Source: SIG607 sp036307305 (GTDB lineage: Bacteria > Bacillota > Clostridia > Oscillospirales > Acutalibacteraceae). Taken from it: a DNA stretch of 64,000 nt. This document shows, in pieces, positions 20,027-28,975 of the stretch. The number at the start of each line of letters is the position of its first letter. Positions within the stretch are counted from its first letter, which is position 1. Where the stretch lies: the NCBI GenBank assembly GCA_036307305.1, contig JAXJXV010000020.1:1-64000 (forward strand), given 5' to 3'. The notes beneath the pieces are model-generated. The model was not told where the DNA came from and ran no database searches. It saw only the letters and a list, made by a program, of their open reading frames with translations. A program made the translations under genes and the position numbers.

Positions 20027-22540
20027 TTAAGGTTTTGTGAAAAGGTAGGCTATACCTGTAATGGCAAAGCATATAAGCTGAAATGCGGCAACCAGTAAGC
20101 CTGAAATATAAAGGGCTGCATTTCCGAAAATAATGTAACCGAAAAGTATTACGCCTAAAACGGCGGTAATTATGTGCATAATCTGTAAAAGAGAAACTGC
20201 CCGTTTAACTCTGTTAGCAGAAAAGAGTACTGACAAAAGACCTATTATTCCAGTCTTTACACAGGCGCCTGTATTTGAGTTTTCACAGTAGTTTACAGCG
20301 GTTTTGTACATATGAACACCGCTTCCGCTCATAATCTTAAGGCTGTCGTCGTATAAATCAAAATAATCGCAAAGCATTTCTTCGCTTATATTCTGGTCAC
20401 AGTTACTTATTAGCAGGGTGAGTCCCATTGCTGTAATTTTATCAAGCTGATTTGCAATAGCAGGAACAGGAATATATCTCAGCACGATAAGAGCAAGAGC
20501 TTTTCCGTCACAGGCAAGATAAACGGGGAAGTAGCCGTCGCGGAGTATCTTTTTATCAACCTCTGCATCGGGAACGGAAATTTCATGAGCTAACATAAGA
20601 TTGCGGTTTCCGATAAATATACGGTTATCTCCAACCCAGCCTGTAATGCCCATACGTTCCTCGTATTTAATGGAGTCGGCAACAGGAACCTCTACCTCTT
20701 TATTTGTTTCCATAATGGTTTTAAAAATCGGAGCTAAGGGACTTTTTATAGAGCTTGTTATAGCGCAGGCAATAGCGATAGTCTGTTCAAGATTGTTTTC
20801 ACTGAGTATTTTCATATCTGCAAGTTTTATGCTTCCTTTAGGGAAAAGCTCACAGCAGTCAATAGCCACAGCGTTAGCCTGTTCAAGCTGACGCGCCGCA
20901 GTGATACCTGACAGCATAGCGCCGTGCTTTCTAAGCCGCACAGACGTCGTACTAATGGGCCATACGTTACAGGCGATAGTGGTGAATGGTGCAAAGAGTG
21001 CGGCAAATATACAGGCGGATACCACACCTGACATAAAGTTTGAACGGTAGAATCCCACAGCCACACCTGCCAGAAGGGAAAAACAAAGGGAAAGATAAAA
21101 CATCAGTTTAGCGTTGCCGTCAAAATCTCTGTCCACAGTGCTGTTTTTAATAAAATTGTTAATATGCGCCGTGCGTTGCTTTGCGGCGATAAGCACGTCG
21201 CCGTCAATAGCCTTACGCGCCATAGCAAAGGTTGTGGGGATATCGTCTATAAGAGCAACGGCGTATTTGTTACCGGTACCTGCTATCTGTACAAAATTAT
21301 GGTACATATACTGTGTTTTTCTAAGCTTAAAATACGAATGGAAAATAAGTGAAAGCACCGTCATACAGGAAAGACCGAAAGCTACTTCACTTGATAGAAG
21401 CTTGAAAAATGACAAAACGATACCAATAAATGAGAACAGCATCGACAGGGCAATATTCGTCTGAGCTGAAGTCCGTTTTGTACCAAGGCTTTTAAGGGAA
21501 GCAAATACGTCGAAATTGCTTATATAAGCTAAAAGTGTGCAAATGCTGACGAAAACGGTAATTATCGGACTGAAGGAAAGCTTCGCATCTGAGAAAATGG
21601 GTAAAAAGAAAAACGAGAGAATGATTGCGCTTATAAGCGTACCCATAAATGAAAGGAAGGCTTTTTTGCGGTTTGTTAGAAGAATTTTGCGGATACGCTT
21701 TCTGTCGTCCTGTGAAGTGAACTCGTCCTCAGGCTCGTAATCATCATCAAAAACGGGAGCGTCCTTATATTCTTTAACCTGAGTGTCGGTCTTGTGATAA
21801 AATTCCTCGGAAATATCAACGTCACGGGTGTTGCCTAAAATTTCCTCATTAATGAGTATAGGCATTGTGCCTGTGAATGACGTAGGATTGGAAGCAACAC
21901 CTTTTTCGTTGGTATCAATATCCGAGATGTCGGGCATATTTGCTTTTTCTATAGCTTTGAAAATTATGGTTTCTTCAAAGGGTTCGCTTTCTTCCTCTTC
22001 TTCGGGTTCTTCCTCTTTTTTATCAGGTTCTTCAATGCCCAGAATGGATTCCACGCTCTCCAGAGTATACTGCGGTTTTTCCTCAGGTAATTCGTCACTG
22101 TCTCTGCCGTCCATAATAAAGGGCAGACAGCTTTCAAGAATACTTGGAGTGTTTTCCTCCTGCTTTACTGTTTCGGGGACTAAGGTTATTTCCTCGCCCT
22201 TTTCAAGCTTTATTTCTTCAACCTTTTCCTTAGGCTTTAAAAAGGAGGTATCCACTTTAAAGGAGGGAGAAAAAGACAGTTCTTCATTTTCGTCAGAGGT
22301 GTCTGTTTCTAAAGTTTCTTCCTTTTTGAGCATTTTTTGTCTGACTTCTTCAAGAGGATTGTTGTCAGAAATAAGGGCGGTATTGGTTTTCTTACCTATA
22401 ATCTCATTGGCTGTAAGTGTATTTGGTTTATGCCCAGCGGCGCTTCGCTGTTTAATGAGTCTGTATAGGTCCTCCTGCTCAGCAACTACCGACATATCTA
22501 TATCGTTCTCGTTTTTTCGTCTTTTTGAAAAAAGTCCCAT
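20027..22540 (-). CDS. Degenerate P-type ATPase-like membrane protein (probable pseudoenzyme)
   Basis: An 837-residue protein. Residues 1-285 are acidic, Glu/Ser-rich and low-complexity. From ~292 on come hydrophobic segments (about 296-315, 325-342, 362-380, 385-402, 478-497, 505-525 and two at the C-terminus), as in a heavy-metal P1B ATPase. Where such pumps read CPC...DKTGTLTxG, this one reads APFTTIACNVWP then AIDCCELFPKG: Asp561 is in the right place but KTGTLT is lost. The nucleotide domain is recognisable (GITGWVGDNRIFIGNRNLM), yet GDGxND is replaced by MSGSGVHMYK. I see no TGES actuator motif. ATP-driven transport is therefore unlikely; a structural or sensory role is inferred. It lies between rlmB and metG in one operon. 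The family is not otherwise recognised. Confidence 0.75.
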   Translation of the reverse strand: MGLFSKRRKNENDIDMSVVAEQEDLYRLIKQRSAAGHKPNTLTANEIIGKKTNTALISDNNPLEEVRQKMLKKEETLETDTSDENEELSFSPSFKVDTSFLKPKEKVEEIKLEKGEEITLVPETVKQEENTPSILESCLPFIMDGRDSDELPEEKPQYTLESVESILGIEEPDKKEEEPEEEEESEPFEETIIFKAIEKANMPDISDIDTNEKGVASNPTSFTGTMPILINEEILGNTRDVDISEEFYHKTDTQVKEYKDAPVFDDDYEPEDEFTSQDDRKRIRKILLTNRKKAFLSFMGTLISAIILSFFFLPIFSDAKLSFSPIITVFVSICTLLAYISNFDVFASLKSLGTKRTSAQTNIALSMLFSFIGIVLSFFKLLSSEVAFGLSCMTVLSLIFHSYFKLRKTQYMYHNFVQIAGTGNKYAVALIDDIPTTFAMARKAIDGDVLIAAKQRTAHINNFIKNSTVDRDFDGNAKLMFYLSLCFSLLAGVAVGFYRSNFMSGVVSACIFAALFAPFTTIACNVWPISTTSVRLRKHGAMLSGITAARQLEQANAVAIDCCELFPKGSIKLADMKILSENNLEQTIAIACAITSSIKSPLAPIFKTIMETNKEVEVPVADSIKYEERMGITGWVGDNRIFIGNRNLMLAHEISVPDAEVDKKILRDGYFPVYLACDGKALALIVLRYIPVPAIANQLDKITAMGLTLLISNCDQNISEEMLCDYFDLYDDSLKIMSGSGVHMYKTAVNYCENSNTGACVKTGIIGLLSVLFSANRVKRAVSLLQIMHIITAVLGVILFGYIIFGNAALYISGLLVAAFQLICFAITGIAYLFTKP

Positions 22541-22542
22541 TG

Positions 22543-23334
22543 TTATTTAACCGAGCCTTTCAAATTTCTTTTTCGTACCACTTCATACATAAGTACGCTT
22601 GCGGCAACGGAAGCGTTAAGTGAGTTAATCTGTCCGTACATAGGCAGACTTATTATTTCGTCACATTTTTTTCTCACCAGCGTACCGATACCCTTGCCCT
22701 CGTTTCCAATAACGATAGCGCAGGGTAAATCATAGTCGAAATCGGTATAAGCTTTTCCGTCCATATCAGCACCGAAAACCCATATACCTTTTTCCTTTAG
22801 CTTGTCTATTTCATTTGATATATTTGTTACACGGGCAACAGGCATATATTCAAGAGCGCCGCTTGCGGATTTTGCAACGGTGGCGTTAAGAGAAGCGCTT
22901 CTCCTTTTAGGAATGATAATTCCGTGAGCGCCGCAGCACTCGGCAGTACGGATGATAGCGCCAAGATTATGAGGGTCCTCTATTTCATCGCATATTATTA
23001 TAAAAGGCGGTCTGCCTGAATCATCGGCTTTTTTTAAAATATCCTCAACCTCGGCATAGGACTGACTTGCGAACTGAACGGCTACACCCTGATGATTAGC
23101 ACCGCCGCAAAGGAAATCCAACTTTTGAGGGGATACCTCTTTAATAAGTATACCCGCCTGTTTGCACTTTGCAATTATGGCTGTAATACTGCCGCCGCTA
23201 ACAGAGTGGGCGACAAGCAGTCGGTCGATTTCACGGCCTGAGCGTATAGCTTCATACACGGGATTTCTACCGCAAATAATTTGCTTTTCACTTGTTTCTT
23301 CATTAACCGAATTATTTATGATTTCTTTTTCCAT
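22543..23334 (-). CDS. rlmB: TrmH/SpoU-family RNA 2'-O-methyltransferase (RlmB-type)
   Basis: A 263-residue protein. An N-terminal substrate-binding domain (IICGRNPVYEAIRSGREIDRLLV) is followed by the knotted SPOUT methyltransferase with its three motifs: DPHNLGAIIRTAECCGAHGIIIP, CAIVIGNEGKGIGTLVRKKCD and SLPMYGQINSLNASVAASVLMYE. Known: RlmB methylates G2251 of 23S rRNA; close relatives methylate other sites, so the exact target is inferred. It is first in the minus-strand set with the ATPase-like gene 2 bases downstream, suggesting translational coupling. Confidence 0.9.
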   Translation of the reverse strand: MEKEIINNSVNEETSEKQIICGRNPVYEAIRSGREIDRLLVAHSVSGGSITAIIAKCKQAGILIKEVSPQKLDFLCGGANHQGVAVQFASQSYAEVEDILKKADDSGRPPFIIICDEIEDPHNLGAIIRTAECCGAHGIIIPKRRSASLNATVAKSASGALEYMPVARVTNISNEIDKLKEKGIWVFGADMDGKAYTDFDYDLPCAIVIGNEGKGIGTLVRKKCDEIISLPMYGQINSLNASVAASVLMYEVVRKRNLKGSVK

Positions 23335-23367
23335 AAGGATAAAGTCAACTCCGTAATTTATATATAA

Positions 23368-23386
23368 TTATACTAATATAGTATAA
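23368..23386 (-). promoter_or_regulatory. Palindrome in the rlmB promoter region
   Basis: ttatact (23368-23374) and agtataa (23380-23386) form a 7-base inverted repeat around aatat. On the minus strand it overlaps a TATAAT-like -10 box about 35 bases before rlmB, so it may be part of the promoter, an operator, or both. Confidence 0.35.
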
Positions 23387-23475
23387 CACATAATAAAAAG
23401 AAAAAAAAGAGATTTTTTGCTAAAATGTATTATTTTTTGCAAAACGGCAATAATAGAGTGTAAGGAGTGTTTAAT

Positions 23476-24711
23476 ATGTCTGATTTTATTGAAAAAATAA
23501 AGGGATATGAGCTTATTGATTCAAGAGGAAATCCTACTGTTGCCTGTTTTGCAGTAACCAACAGGGGAGCAAAGGGCTTTGCTATCGTACCCTCAGGCGC
23601 TTCTACGGGAGTTCACGAGGCGGTAGAACTGAGAGATAACGATTCAAAGCGTTATAACGGCAAATCGGTAAGCAAGGCAGTTTCAAATATTAACGAGATT
23701 ATTTATCCAGCCTTAAGCACGAAAAAGCTATCTTGTGTTCAGAGCATTGATAAATTTTTAATAGAGCTTGACGGGACTGAGAACAAATCAAAGCTTGGTG
23801 CTAACGCGGTTCTTGCGGTTTCTCTTGCCTGTGCAAAGGCACTTTCTAATTCGTACAATCTTCCTCTTTACAGATTTATAGGCGGAGAAAATGCAAAGAC
23901 TCTGCCTGTGCCTATGATGAATATATTAAACGGCGGCGCTCACGCCTCCAATAACGTTGATATACAGGAATTTATGATTGTTCCCTTTGGAATAGAAAGC
24001 TTTGCGGAGAGAATGAGAGCAGGTTGTGAAATTTATCACAGTCTTGGAAAGACTCTCAAAAAGAAAGGTCTTATGACAGGTGTGGGTGATGAAGGCGGCT
24101 TTGCTCCCAATTTGAGCAGTGATGAAGAAGCGCTTGATTGTATTATGGAGGCTGTTTATCTTGCAGGGTACAGTGAAAAGGAAATAGGTATAGCACTTGA
24201 CGTGGCATCAAGCGAATGGGTGGATAACGGTATTTATACCCTAAAAAAACGCGGTACCGTTATGACTGCAGACGCGCTTTGCGATTATTATGAAACGTTA
24301 TGCAATAAATACCCTATAATTTCTATTGAGGACGGCGTCGGGGAGGATGATTTTGAGGGCTGGAGAATACTGACCGAAAGACTGGGAGAAAAAATCCGTC
24401 TTGTAGGCGATGACCTCTTTGTAACAAACACAAAAAGACTTAAAGAGGGGATTGAACAGGGAATAGCAAACTCTATTCTCATTAAGCTTAATCAGATAGG
24501 AACACTGAGTGAAACCCTTGAAGTTATGGAACTTGCAAAAAAATACGGGTATTCAAATATTGTTTCCCACCGAAGCGGTGAAAGTGAGGATACCTTTATT
24601 GCCGACCTTGCAGTTGGAGTAAATGCTCCCTTTATTAAATCGGGTGCGCCTTGCCGAAGTGACAGAGTGGCAAAGTATAACCGTCTGCTTGTAATAGAAA
24701 GTGAAATATAG
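23476..24711 (+). CDS. eno: Enolase
   Basis: Start at the ATG at 23476, 6 bases after aaggagtg. It gives 411 residues, slightly shorter than the usual ~430. Signatures: EIxDSRGNPTV-like at ELIDSRGNPTVACF, VPSGASTGVHEAVELRD, GGAHASNNVDIQEFMI, GDEGGFAP, GDDLFVTNTKRL, LIKLNQIG and SHRSGESEDTFIADLAVG, containing the catalytic and Mg2+ residues. It converts 2-phosphoglycerate to phosphoenolpyruvate. It stands alone, not in a glycolytic operon, and is convergent with alr across a shared terminator. Codon bias is weaker than expected for a major glycolytic enzyme (many AGA/ATA codons), so a second, main enolase elsewhere in the genome is possible. Confidence 0.93.
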   Translation: MSDFIEKIKGYELIDSRGNPTVACFAVTNRGAKGFAIVPSGASTGVHEAVELRDNDSKRYNGKSVSKAVSNINEIIYPALSTKKLSCVQSIDKFLIELDGTENKSKLGANAVLAVSLACAKALSNSYNLPLYRFIGGENAKTLPVPMMNILNGGAHASNNVDIQEFMIVPFGIESFAERMRAGCEIYHSLGKTLKKKGLMTGVGDEGGFAPNLSSDEEALDCIMEAVYLAGYSEKEIGIALDVASSEWVDNGIYTLKKRGTVMTADALCDYYETLCNKYPIISIEDGVGEDDFEGWRILTERLGEKIRLVGDDLFVTNTKRLKEGIEQGIANSILIKLNQIGTLSETLEVMELAKKYGYSNIVSHRSGESEDTFIADLAVGVNAPFIKSGAPCRSDRVAKYNRLLVIESEI

Positions 24712-24715
24712 TAAA

Positions 24716-24750
24716 AGAAGCGTCGTATTCAGAAAGAATACGACGCTTCT
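24716..24750. terminator. Bidirectional terminator between eno and alr
   Basis: agaagcgtcgtattc (24716-24730) and gaatacgacgcttct (24736-24750) form a 15-bp perfect stem with loop agaaa between convergent genes. Confidence 0.82.
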
Positions 24751-24753
24751 GAT

Positions 24754-25878
24754 TTATACCTTGATTCTTGGTACTCTTTTTGAGATACCGCAAACGATTT
24801 CATAGTTTATTGTACCGCAAAGTTGGGCAATTTCGTCTACAGGCAAATCCTTGCCGAGAAGTATTACCTCGTCACCCATCTGAACGCCGTCGAGATGGCT
24901 TACGTCAACTACCATTTGGTCCATACAAACTCTGCCCACGATGTTACATCGGATACCGTTTATTATTACCTGACCTTTGTTAGAAAGGGCGCGGGGATAT
25001 CCGTCGGCATAGCCTACAGAAACGGTTGCAAGTTTCATTTTTTCGTTACTCTTAAAGGTTCTGCCGTAGCTTATGTAAGTATGGGCATCTACCTCTTTGA
25101 CCTGAGAAACAACGCTTTTAACGGTCATAACGGGTATAAGCTTTTCTTCATATTTCATATCCTTATCGGGAGATAGTCCGTATAAAATTATACCCGGTCG
25201 GCAAAGGGAGGAGTGTTTATCCTTTTCGTAAAGCAGACCTGCTGAATTACAGCAATGAACGGTGGTTATTGTGTTGCAGTTTTCTTTTATGATTTCAGTT
25301 GCCTTTACAAATCTTTCATACTGTAAAGCGGTATATTTTCCGTCCTCATCACCGCTTCTGTCAGCAGAGGAGAAATGCGTAAAAATACCATCGAATAAAA
25401 GATTTGAAAGGTCTAAAATCTCATTAACATCGTTTACACCGCTGAGCTTTTCGTTTCGGCAGTTAAAACCAATTCTGCCCATACCTGTATCAAGCTTTAT
25501 ATGAACCTTTACCGTTACGTTTGATTCTTTGGCGTAATGGTTCAGCTTTACGGCGTAATCCTTATCATAAACTGTTTGTATTATACCGTTTTCCGAAAGT
25601 TTTTTTGCCGCTTCTGGTGGGGTATATCCTAAAATAAGAACAGGGAAACTGACACCCTGAGAGCGAAGCTCAAGTGCTTCGTCAATATTGGAAACGGCAA
25701 AGCAGTCAGCCCCTGCGCTTATAAGAGCAGGGAGCACTATTTCGGTTTCGTGACCGTAGGCGTCAGCCTTAACAACGCACATCAGCTTAGCAGGGTCTGC
25801 GCTGTTTTTTATAACGTTGTAGTTATGTACAAGAGCAGAAACGTCAATTTCTGCCCAGGTGCGATGCAAAAAAGCCAT
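24754..25878 (-). CDS. alr: Alanine racemase
   Basis: A 374-residue fold-type III PLP enzyme. The PLP lysine motif is MCVVKADAYGHE (Lys37). ADCFAVSNIDEALELR, HIKLDTGMGRIGF, GIFTHFSSAD and CRPGIILYGLSP follow. The catalytic Tyr motif is YISYGRTF, and the C-terminal barrel has SVGYADGYPR and GRVCMDQMVVDVS. It makes D-alanine for peptidoglycan. It is the last gene of the minus-strand series starting at ychF, separated by ~45 bases from the CmpB-like gene. Cytoplasmic. Confidence 0.95.
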   Translation of the reverse strand: MAFLHRTWAEIDVSALVHNYNVIKNSADPAKLMCVVKADAYGHETEIVLPALISAGADCFAVSNIDEALELRSQGVSFPVLILGYTPPEAAKKLSENGIIQTVYDKDYAVKLNHYAKESNVTVKVHIKLDTGMGRIGFNCRNEKLSGVNDVNEILDLSNLLFDGIFTHFSSADRSGDEDGKYTALQYERFVKATEIIKENCNTITTVHCCNSAGLLYEKDKHSSLCRPGIILYGLSPDKDMKYEEKLIPVMTVKSVVSQVKEVDAHTYISYGRTFKSNEKMKLATVSVGYADGYPRALSNKGQVIINGIRCNIVGRVCMDQMVVDVSHLDGVQMGDEVILLGKDLPVDEIAQLCGTINYEIVCGISKRVPRIKV

Positions 25879-25925
25879 AAAAATACCTCGTAAAATTCAT
25901 TCTATAATCATTATAACAAGCTTTA

Positions 25926-26348
25926 TTATTTTTGTAAAGCGTAAATAAGCTTCTTTGATAAGGGAATAGCCAGTGCTGTTAAAAAGCCCCATAAAACAGT
26001 GTATAGAACGCATATCTGCCCAAAAAGGTTAAACTTTATATTACTGTAGTCCCATACATTTTTGTGAAGTAAAACGTTAAAGATAACCCCAAAAATCAGT
26101 TCGACAGCAGTAATAGAGAGACTTCCAAGCACACATTTATATAAAAATTTTATGTGAGGAAATCTTCTCTCTATTTCGGTAATAATGCAAAAGCAAAAGC
26201 CACCCGCAACCGCCATTGTCCAGTGGGTATGGCCTCGCCACAAAAGCTCTACGGCGCTGTAGGCAAGTGAGCCTACGGAAAAAACCGTAGCAGTTTTATG
26301 CTCCTTTATAATTTCTTTTACGCTTTCGTATAAATTCAAGATCCTCAC
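25926..26348 (-). CDS. CmpB-type putative ABC-transporter membrane protein
   Basis: A 140-residue protein with about four hydrophobic segments (residues ~20-36, 44-58, 72-95, 112-132). ELLWRGHTHWTMAVAGGFCF and NVWDYSNIKFNLFGQICVLY are the conserved blocks of the family labelled putative ABC-transporter type IV (CmpB) in Firmicutes. Its biochemical role is unknown. It lies between the zinc metallopeptidase gene and alr on the same strand. The ATG at 26348 is preceded by agggtgagg. Confidence 0.7.
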   Translation of the reverse strand: MRILNLYESVKEIIKEHKTATVFSVGSLAYSAVELLWRGHTHWTMAVAGGFCFCIITEIERRFPHIKFLYKCVLGSLSITAVELIFGVIFNVLLHKNVWDYSNIKFNLFGQICVLYTVLWGFLTALAIPLSKKLIYALQK

Positions 26349-26387
26349 CCTAAATATTATTTTCAGCGGTGAGGATTTTATGCTTTT

Positions 26388-27104
26388 TTATCTGCGTCTT
26401 CTGCCTACAATTGCAAGAAGTCTGAGAAGCTGAGCAAGAGAGGTAAGCAGTGCGCCCAGATAGGTGAGCGCCGCGGCGGTAAGCACCGATTTTGCTCCTT
26501 TTATCTGGGAGTCGTCATATAAAATATTATAGTCGCGGATAATACTTATTGCGCGTCTTGAAGCATTAAGCTCAACGGGTAAGGTGATAAGCTGAAAAAG
26601 GGTGGATAAAGCAAAAAAAGCAACACCAAGAATAGCAACGGGATAAAAGCTTAATATTAAACCGAGAAGAACGAGCGGCATAGCAAGACGTGAACCGAAG
26701 TTTGTTACGGGAATTATTTTGTTTCGAATCTTGATAGGCGCGTACTGTGTAGCGTACTGAAGAGCGTGACCAGCTTCGTGACAGGCAACCCCCACAGCCG
26801 CAACGGAAGCGCTGTCATAAACGCTGTCGCTAAGACGTATGGTGTTTGTTCTGGGGTCGAAATGGTCGGTAAGCTCACCGCTGACACGTTCGATTTTAAC
26901 GTCGAAAACACCCTGACTGGAAAGCAGCTTTTGGGCGGCGGCTGCTCCTGTAAGTGCACAACCCATTTTGCTGTATTTCGCAAATGAGGATTTTACTTTA
27001 ATTTGAGCTACAACCGTAATAAGTAAAGCCCCAACCAACAAAAGCATAGCAAGGGTATATAAACCGTCAGAGTCGGTACCATAATAAAAATACGGAAAAA
27101 ACAT
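26388..27104 (-). CDS. Neutral zinc metallopeptidase, YugP type
   Basis: A 238-residue protein with an N-terminal hydrophobic segment (~14-34), the zinc motif HEAGHAL (residues ~106-112), and two or three C-terminal hydrophobic helices (~143-185, 205-225). DHFDPRTNTIRLSDSVYDSASVAAVGVACHEAGHALQYA matches the Zn_peptidase_2 family. It is predicted to be membrane-anchored; the substrate is unknown. It sits in the ychF-to-alr minus-strand run, 16 bases downstream of a lipoprotein gene. Confidence 0.88.
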   Translation of the reverse strand: MFFPYFYYGTDSDGLYTLAMLLLVGALLITVVAQIKVKSSFAKYSKMGCALTGAAAAQKLLSSQGVFDVKIERVSGELTDHFDPRTNTIRLSDSVYDSASVAAVGVACHEAGHALQYATQYAPIKIRNKIIPVTNFGSRLAMPLVLLGLILSFYPVAILGVAFFALSTLFQLITLPVELNASRRAISIIRDYNILYDDSQIKGAKSVLTAAALTYLGALLTSLAQLLRLLAIVGRRRR

Positions 27105-27120
27105 ATTGTGAAGCCCCTTT

Positions 27121-27732
27121 CTATTTTATTATTGTACAGTGAGCCTCGTAGTATACGCCTTCCTGAGCGTTTTCTCCGATTGGTATCATACGGAAGGTTT
27201 CCTTATCTACGAATTCAACCTTGTAATCGGTGATAAGACTGCTTCCCGATGGTCTGATATCAAGCTGTTTAAAGGTTAACGGTTTGCCTTTTTCGTCGTA
27301 GGTAAAGGCGTACTCGGTAACGTAGCCGTTGGCATAACGCTGAGAAACGATAAAGCCTGTTTTGTCAAAGATGATTGTTGAGAATTCCGAACCGTCATCC
27401 TCGCGGAAAATATATTTATTATTTGTTATACTTTCGGCTTTGTAGCTTCTTTCGATAGAGCTTTCATATCTTTTTGTAAAGGTTATCATTTGACCTTTTT
27501 CATTATAGCCGTAAACGTCTGTATAGCTTTCTCCAAGACCGCTTATAAAACGAACGTTTGTGATAGCAGGTTGATGGTCAGGCGTATAGGTATAATCATA
27601 GGTAACCGAAGCGTTTCCGTCTACCACGTATTTAAGAGAGTCAATACGGTAAACGGCTTTACTTCCGCAACCTGAAAAACATAATACGCATAAAATCAAA
27701 ATGAATAAAACCGCTATGGCTTTTTTAAACAT
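27121..27732 (-). CDS. Putative lipoprotein of unknown function
   Basis: Start chosen at the ATG at 27732, which overlaps the ychF stop (aATGtttaa), giving 203 residues. The N-terminus is a lipoprotein signal: basic start, hydrophobic core, lipobox CFSGC, with the lipidated Cys near residue 22. The body is rich in Tyr/Thr with repeated TYDYTYTPD, YNEKGQMITFTKRY and FTYDEKGKPLTFKQ strands, which resemble YD/RHS-like beta repeats. It should be anchored on the outer face of the membrane. The precise family is not recognised. Translation is probably coupled to ychF. Confidence 0.65.
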   Translation of the reverse strand: MFKKAIAVLFILILCVLCFSGCGSKAVYRIDSLKYVVDGNASVTYDYTYTPDHQPAITNVRFISGLGESYTDVYGYNEKGQMITFTKRYESSIERSYKAESITNNKYIFREDDGSEFSTIIFDKTGFIVSQRYANGYVTEYAFTYDEKGKPLTFKQLDIRPSGSSLITDYKVEFVDKETFRMIPIGENAQEGVYYEAHCTIIK

Positions 27733-28834
27733 TGAAAAGGAATTCAACAACGTCACCGTCCTGCATAATATATTCTTTGCCCTCGGTTCTTACAAGTCCT
27801 TTTGTACGGGCGTTTGCAAGTGAACCGCACTGGTTAAGGTCGTCAAAGGCAATGATTTGGGCGCGAATAAATCCTCTCTCAAAATCTGAGTGGATTTTAC
27901 CTGCCGCCTGAGGAGCCTTTGTGTCCTTTTTGATAGTCCAGGCTCTTACTTCCTTTTCACCTGCAGTAAGATAGGAAATAAGACCCAGCAGACTGTAGCT
28001 TTTTTGTATAAGTCGGTCAAGACCTGAATTCTCAAGACCTAAATCAGAAAGGAACATTATTTTTTCTTCTTCACTCATATCGGCAATATCCGCTTCCATC
28101 TGAGCACAGATAGGAAGTACCTGAGCGCCTTCTTTTTCAGCAAGTTCCTTAACTGCCGCAAAATGAATGTTATCCTCTGGTATTTTGCCCATAAAATCCT
28201 CTTCGCTAAGATTAGCGGCGTAAATAACAGGCTTGGTGGTCAGCAGGAATATGGTATCAAGAATTTCTTTTTCTTCCTTTGTTACGGACATACTTCTTGC
28301 ACTTTTTCCGCTTTCTAAATGGTCATAAAGCTTTTTGAGAAAATCAAGCTCACCCTGTAAGGTTTTGTTTCCCTTTAAATCTTTGGTTGTTTTTGCAATT
28401 CTTCTCTCAACCATTTCCATATCTGAGAATATAAGCTCAAGGTCAATGGTTTCTATATCTCTCAGTGGGTCAATATTGCCCTCAACGTGTATTATATTGT
28501 CGTTTTCAAAGCAACGTACAACGTGAACTATGGCGTCAACCTCTCTGATATTAGCAAGGAATTTATTTCCAAGTCCTTCGCCCTTTGAAGCGCCCTTAAC
28601 AAGACCTGCAATGTCAACGAATTCAATAATAGCAGGAACAACGGGAGGCACCTTGTCACCCTCGGTGTACATATCTCTTAAAACGTTTAACCTGTTATCA
28701 GGCACTGCAACAACGCCCACGTTAGGCTCAATAGTGCAGAAAGGGAAGTTCGCAGACTGAGCGCCTGCGTTTGTAATAGCGTTAAAAAGTGTGGATTTTC
28801 CAACGTTTGGTAATCCTACGATACCTAGTTTCAT
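27725..28834 (-). CDS. ychF: Redox-regulated ATPase YchF
   Basis: A 369-residue protein with P-loop GLPNVGKSTLFNAIT at the N-terminus, FVDIAGLVKGASKGEGLGNKFLANIREVDAI as switch II, a coiled-coil middle, NLSEED in place of the G4 motif (the family prefers ATP), and a C-terminal TGS domain ending DGDVVEFLFNV. The length is standard. Cytoplasmic and ribosome-associated in other bacteria. First gene of the minus-strand run; divergent from hprK. Confidence 0.96.
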   Translation of the reverse strand: MKLGIVGLPNVGKSTLFNAITNAGAQSANFPFCTIEPNVGVVAVPDNRLNVLRDMYTEGDKVPPVVPAIIEFVDIAGLVKGASKGEGLGNKFLANIREVDAIVHVVRCFENDNIIHVEGNIDPLRDIETIDLELIFSDMEMVERRIAKTTKDLKGNKTLQGELDFLKKLYDHLESGKSARSMSVTKEEKEILDTIFLLTTKPVIYAANLSEEDFMGKIPEDNIHFAAVKELAEKEGAQVLPICAQMEADIADMSEEEKIMFLSDLGLENSGLDRLIQKSYSLLGLISYLTAGEKEVRAWTIKKDTKAPQAAGKIHSDFERGFIRAQIIAFDDLNQCGSLANARTKGLVRTEGKEYIMQDGDVVEFLFNV

Positions 28835-28975
28835 TTAATTTTCCTCCATGGTACACAACATTACAACATACATTATACAAGTAATTTTAAATATTATCAA
28901 TAAAAATTCAAAAAAAACTTTAAATTATTGCAAAGATAATATATAATAGGAATATACTGAGAGGAGTGTGACCTT

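Noticed and set aside
20027..22540. Functional copper-transporting P-type ATPase
   Set aside because: The phosphorylation motif DKTGT, the GDGxND hinge and the CPC membrane motif are all altered.
21828..22550. 240-residue Ser-rich plus-strand ORF
   Set aside because: It is the antisense of the acidic Glu/Ser-rich N-terminus of the ATPase-like gene; codon pattern and context belong to the minus strand.
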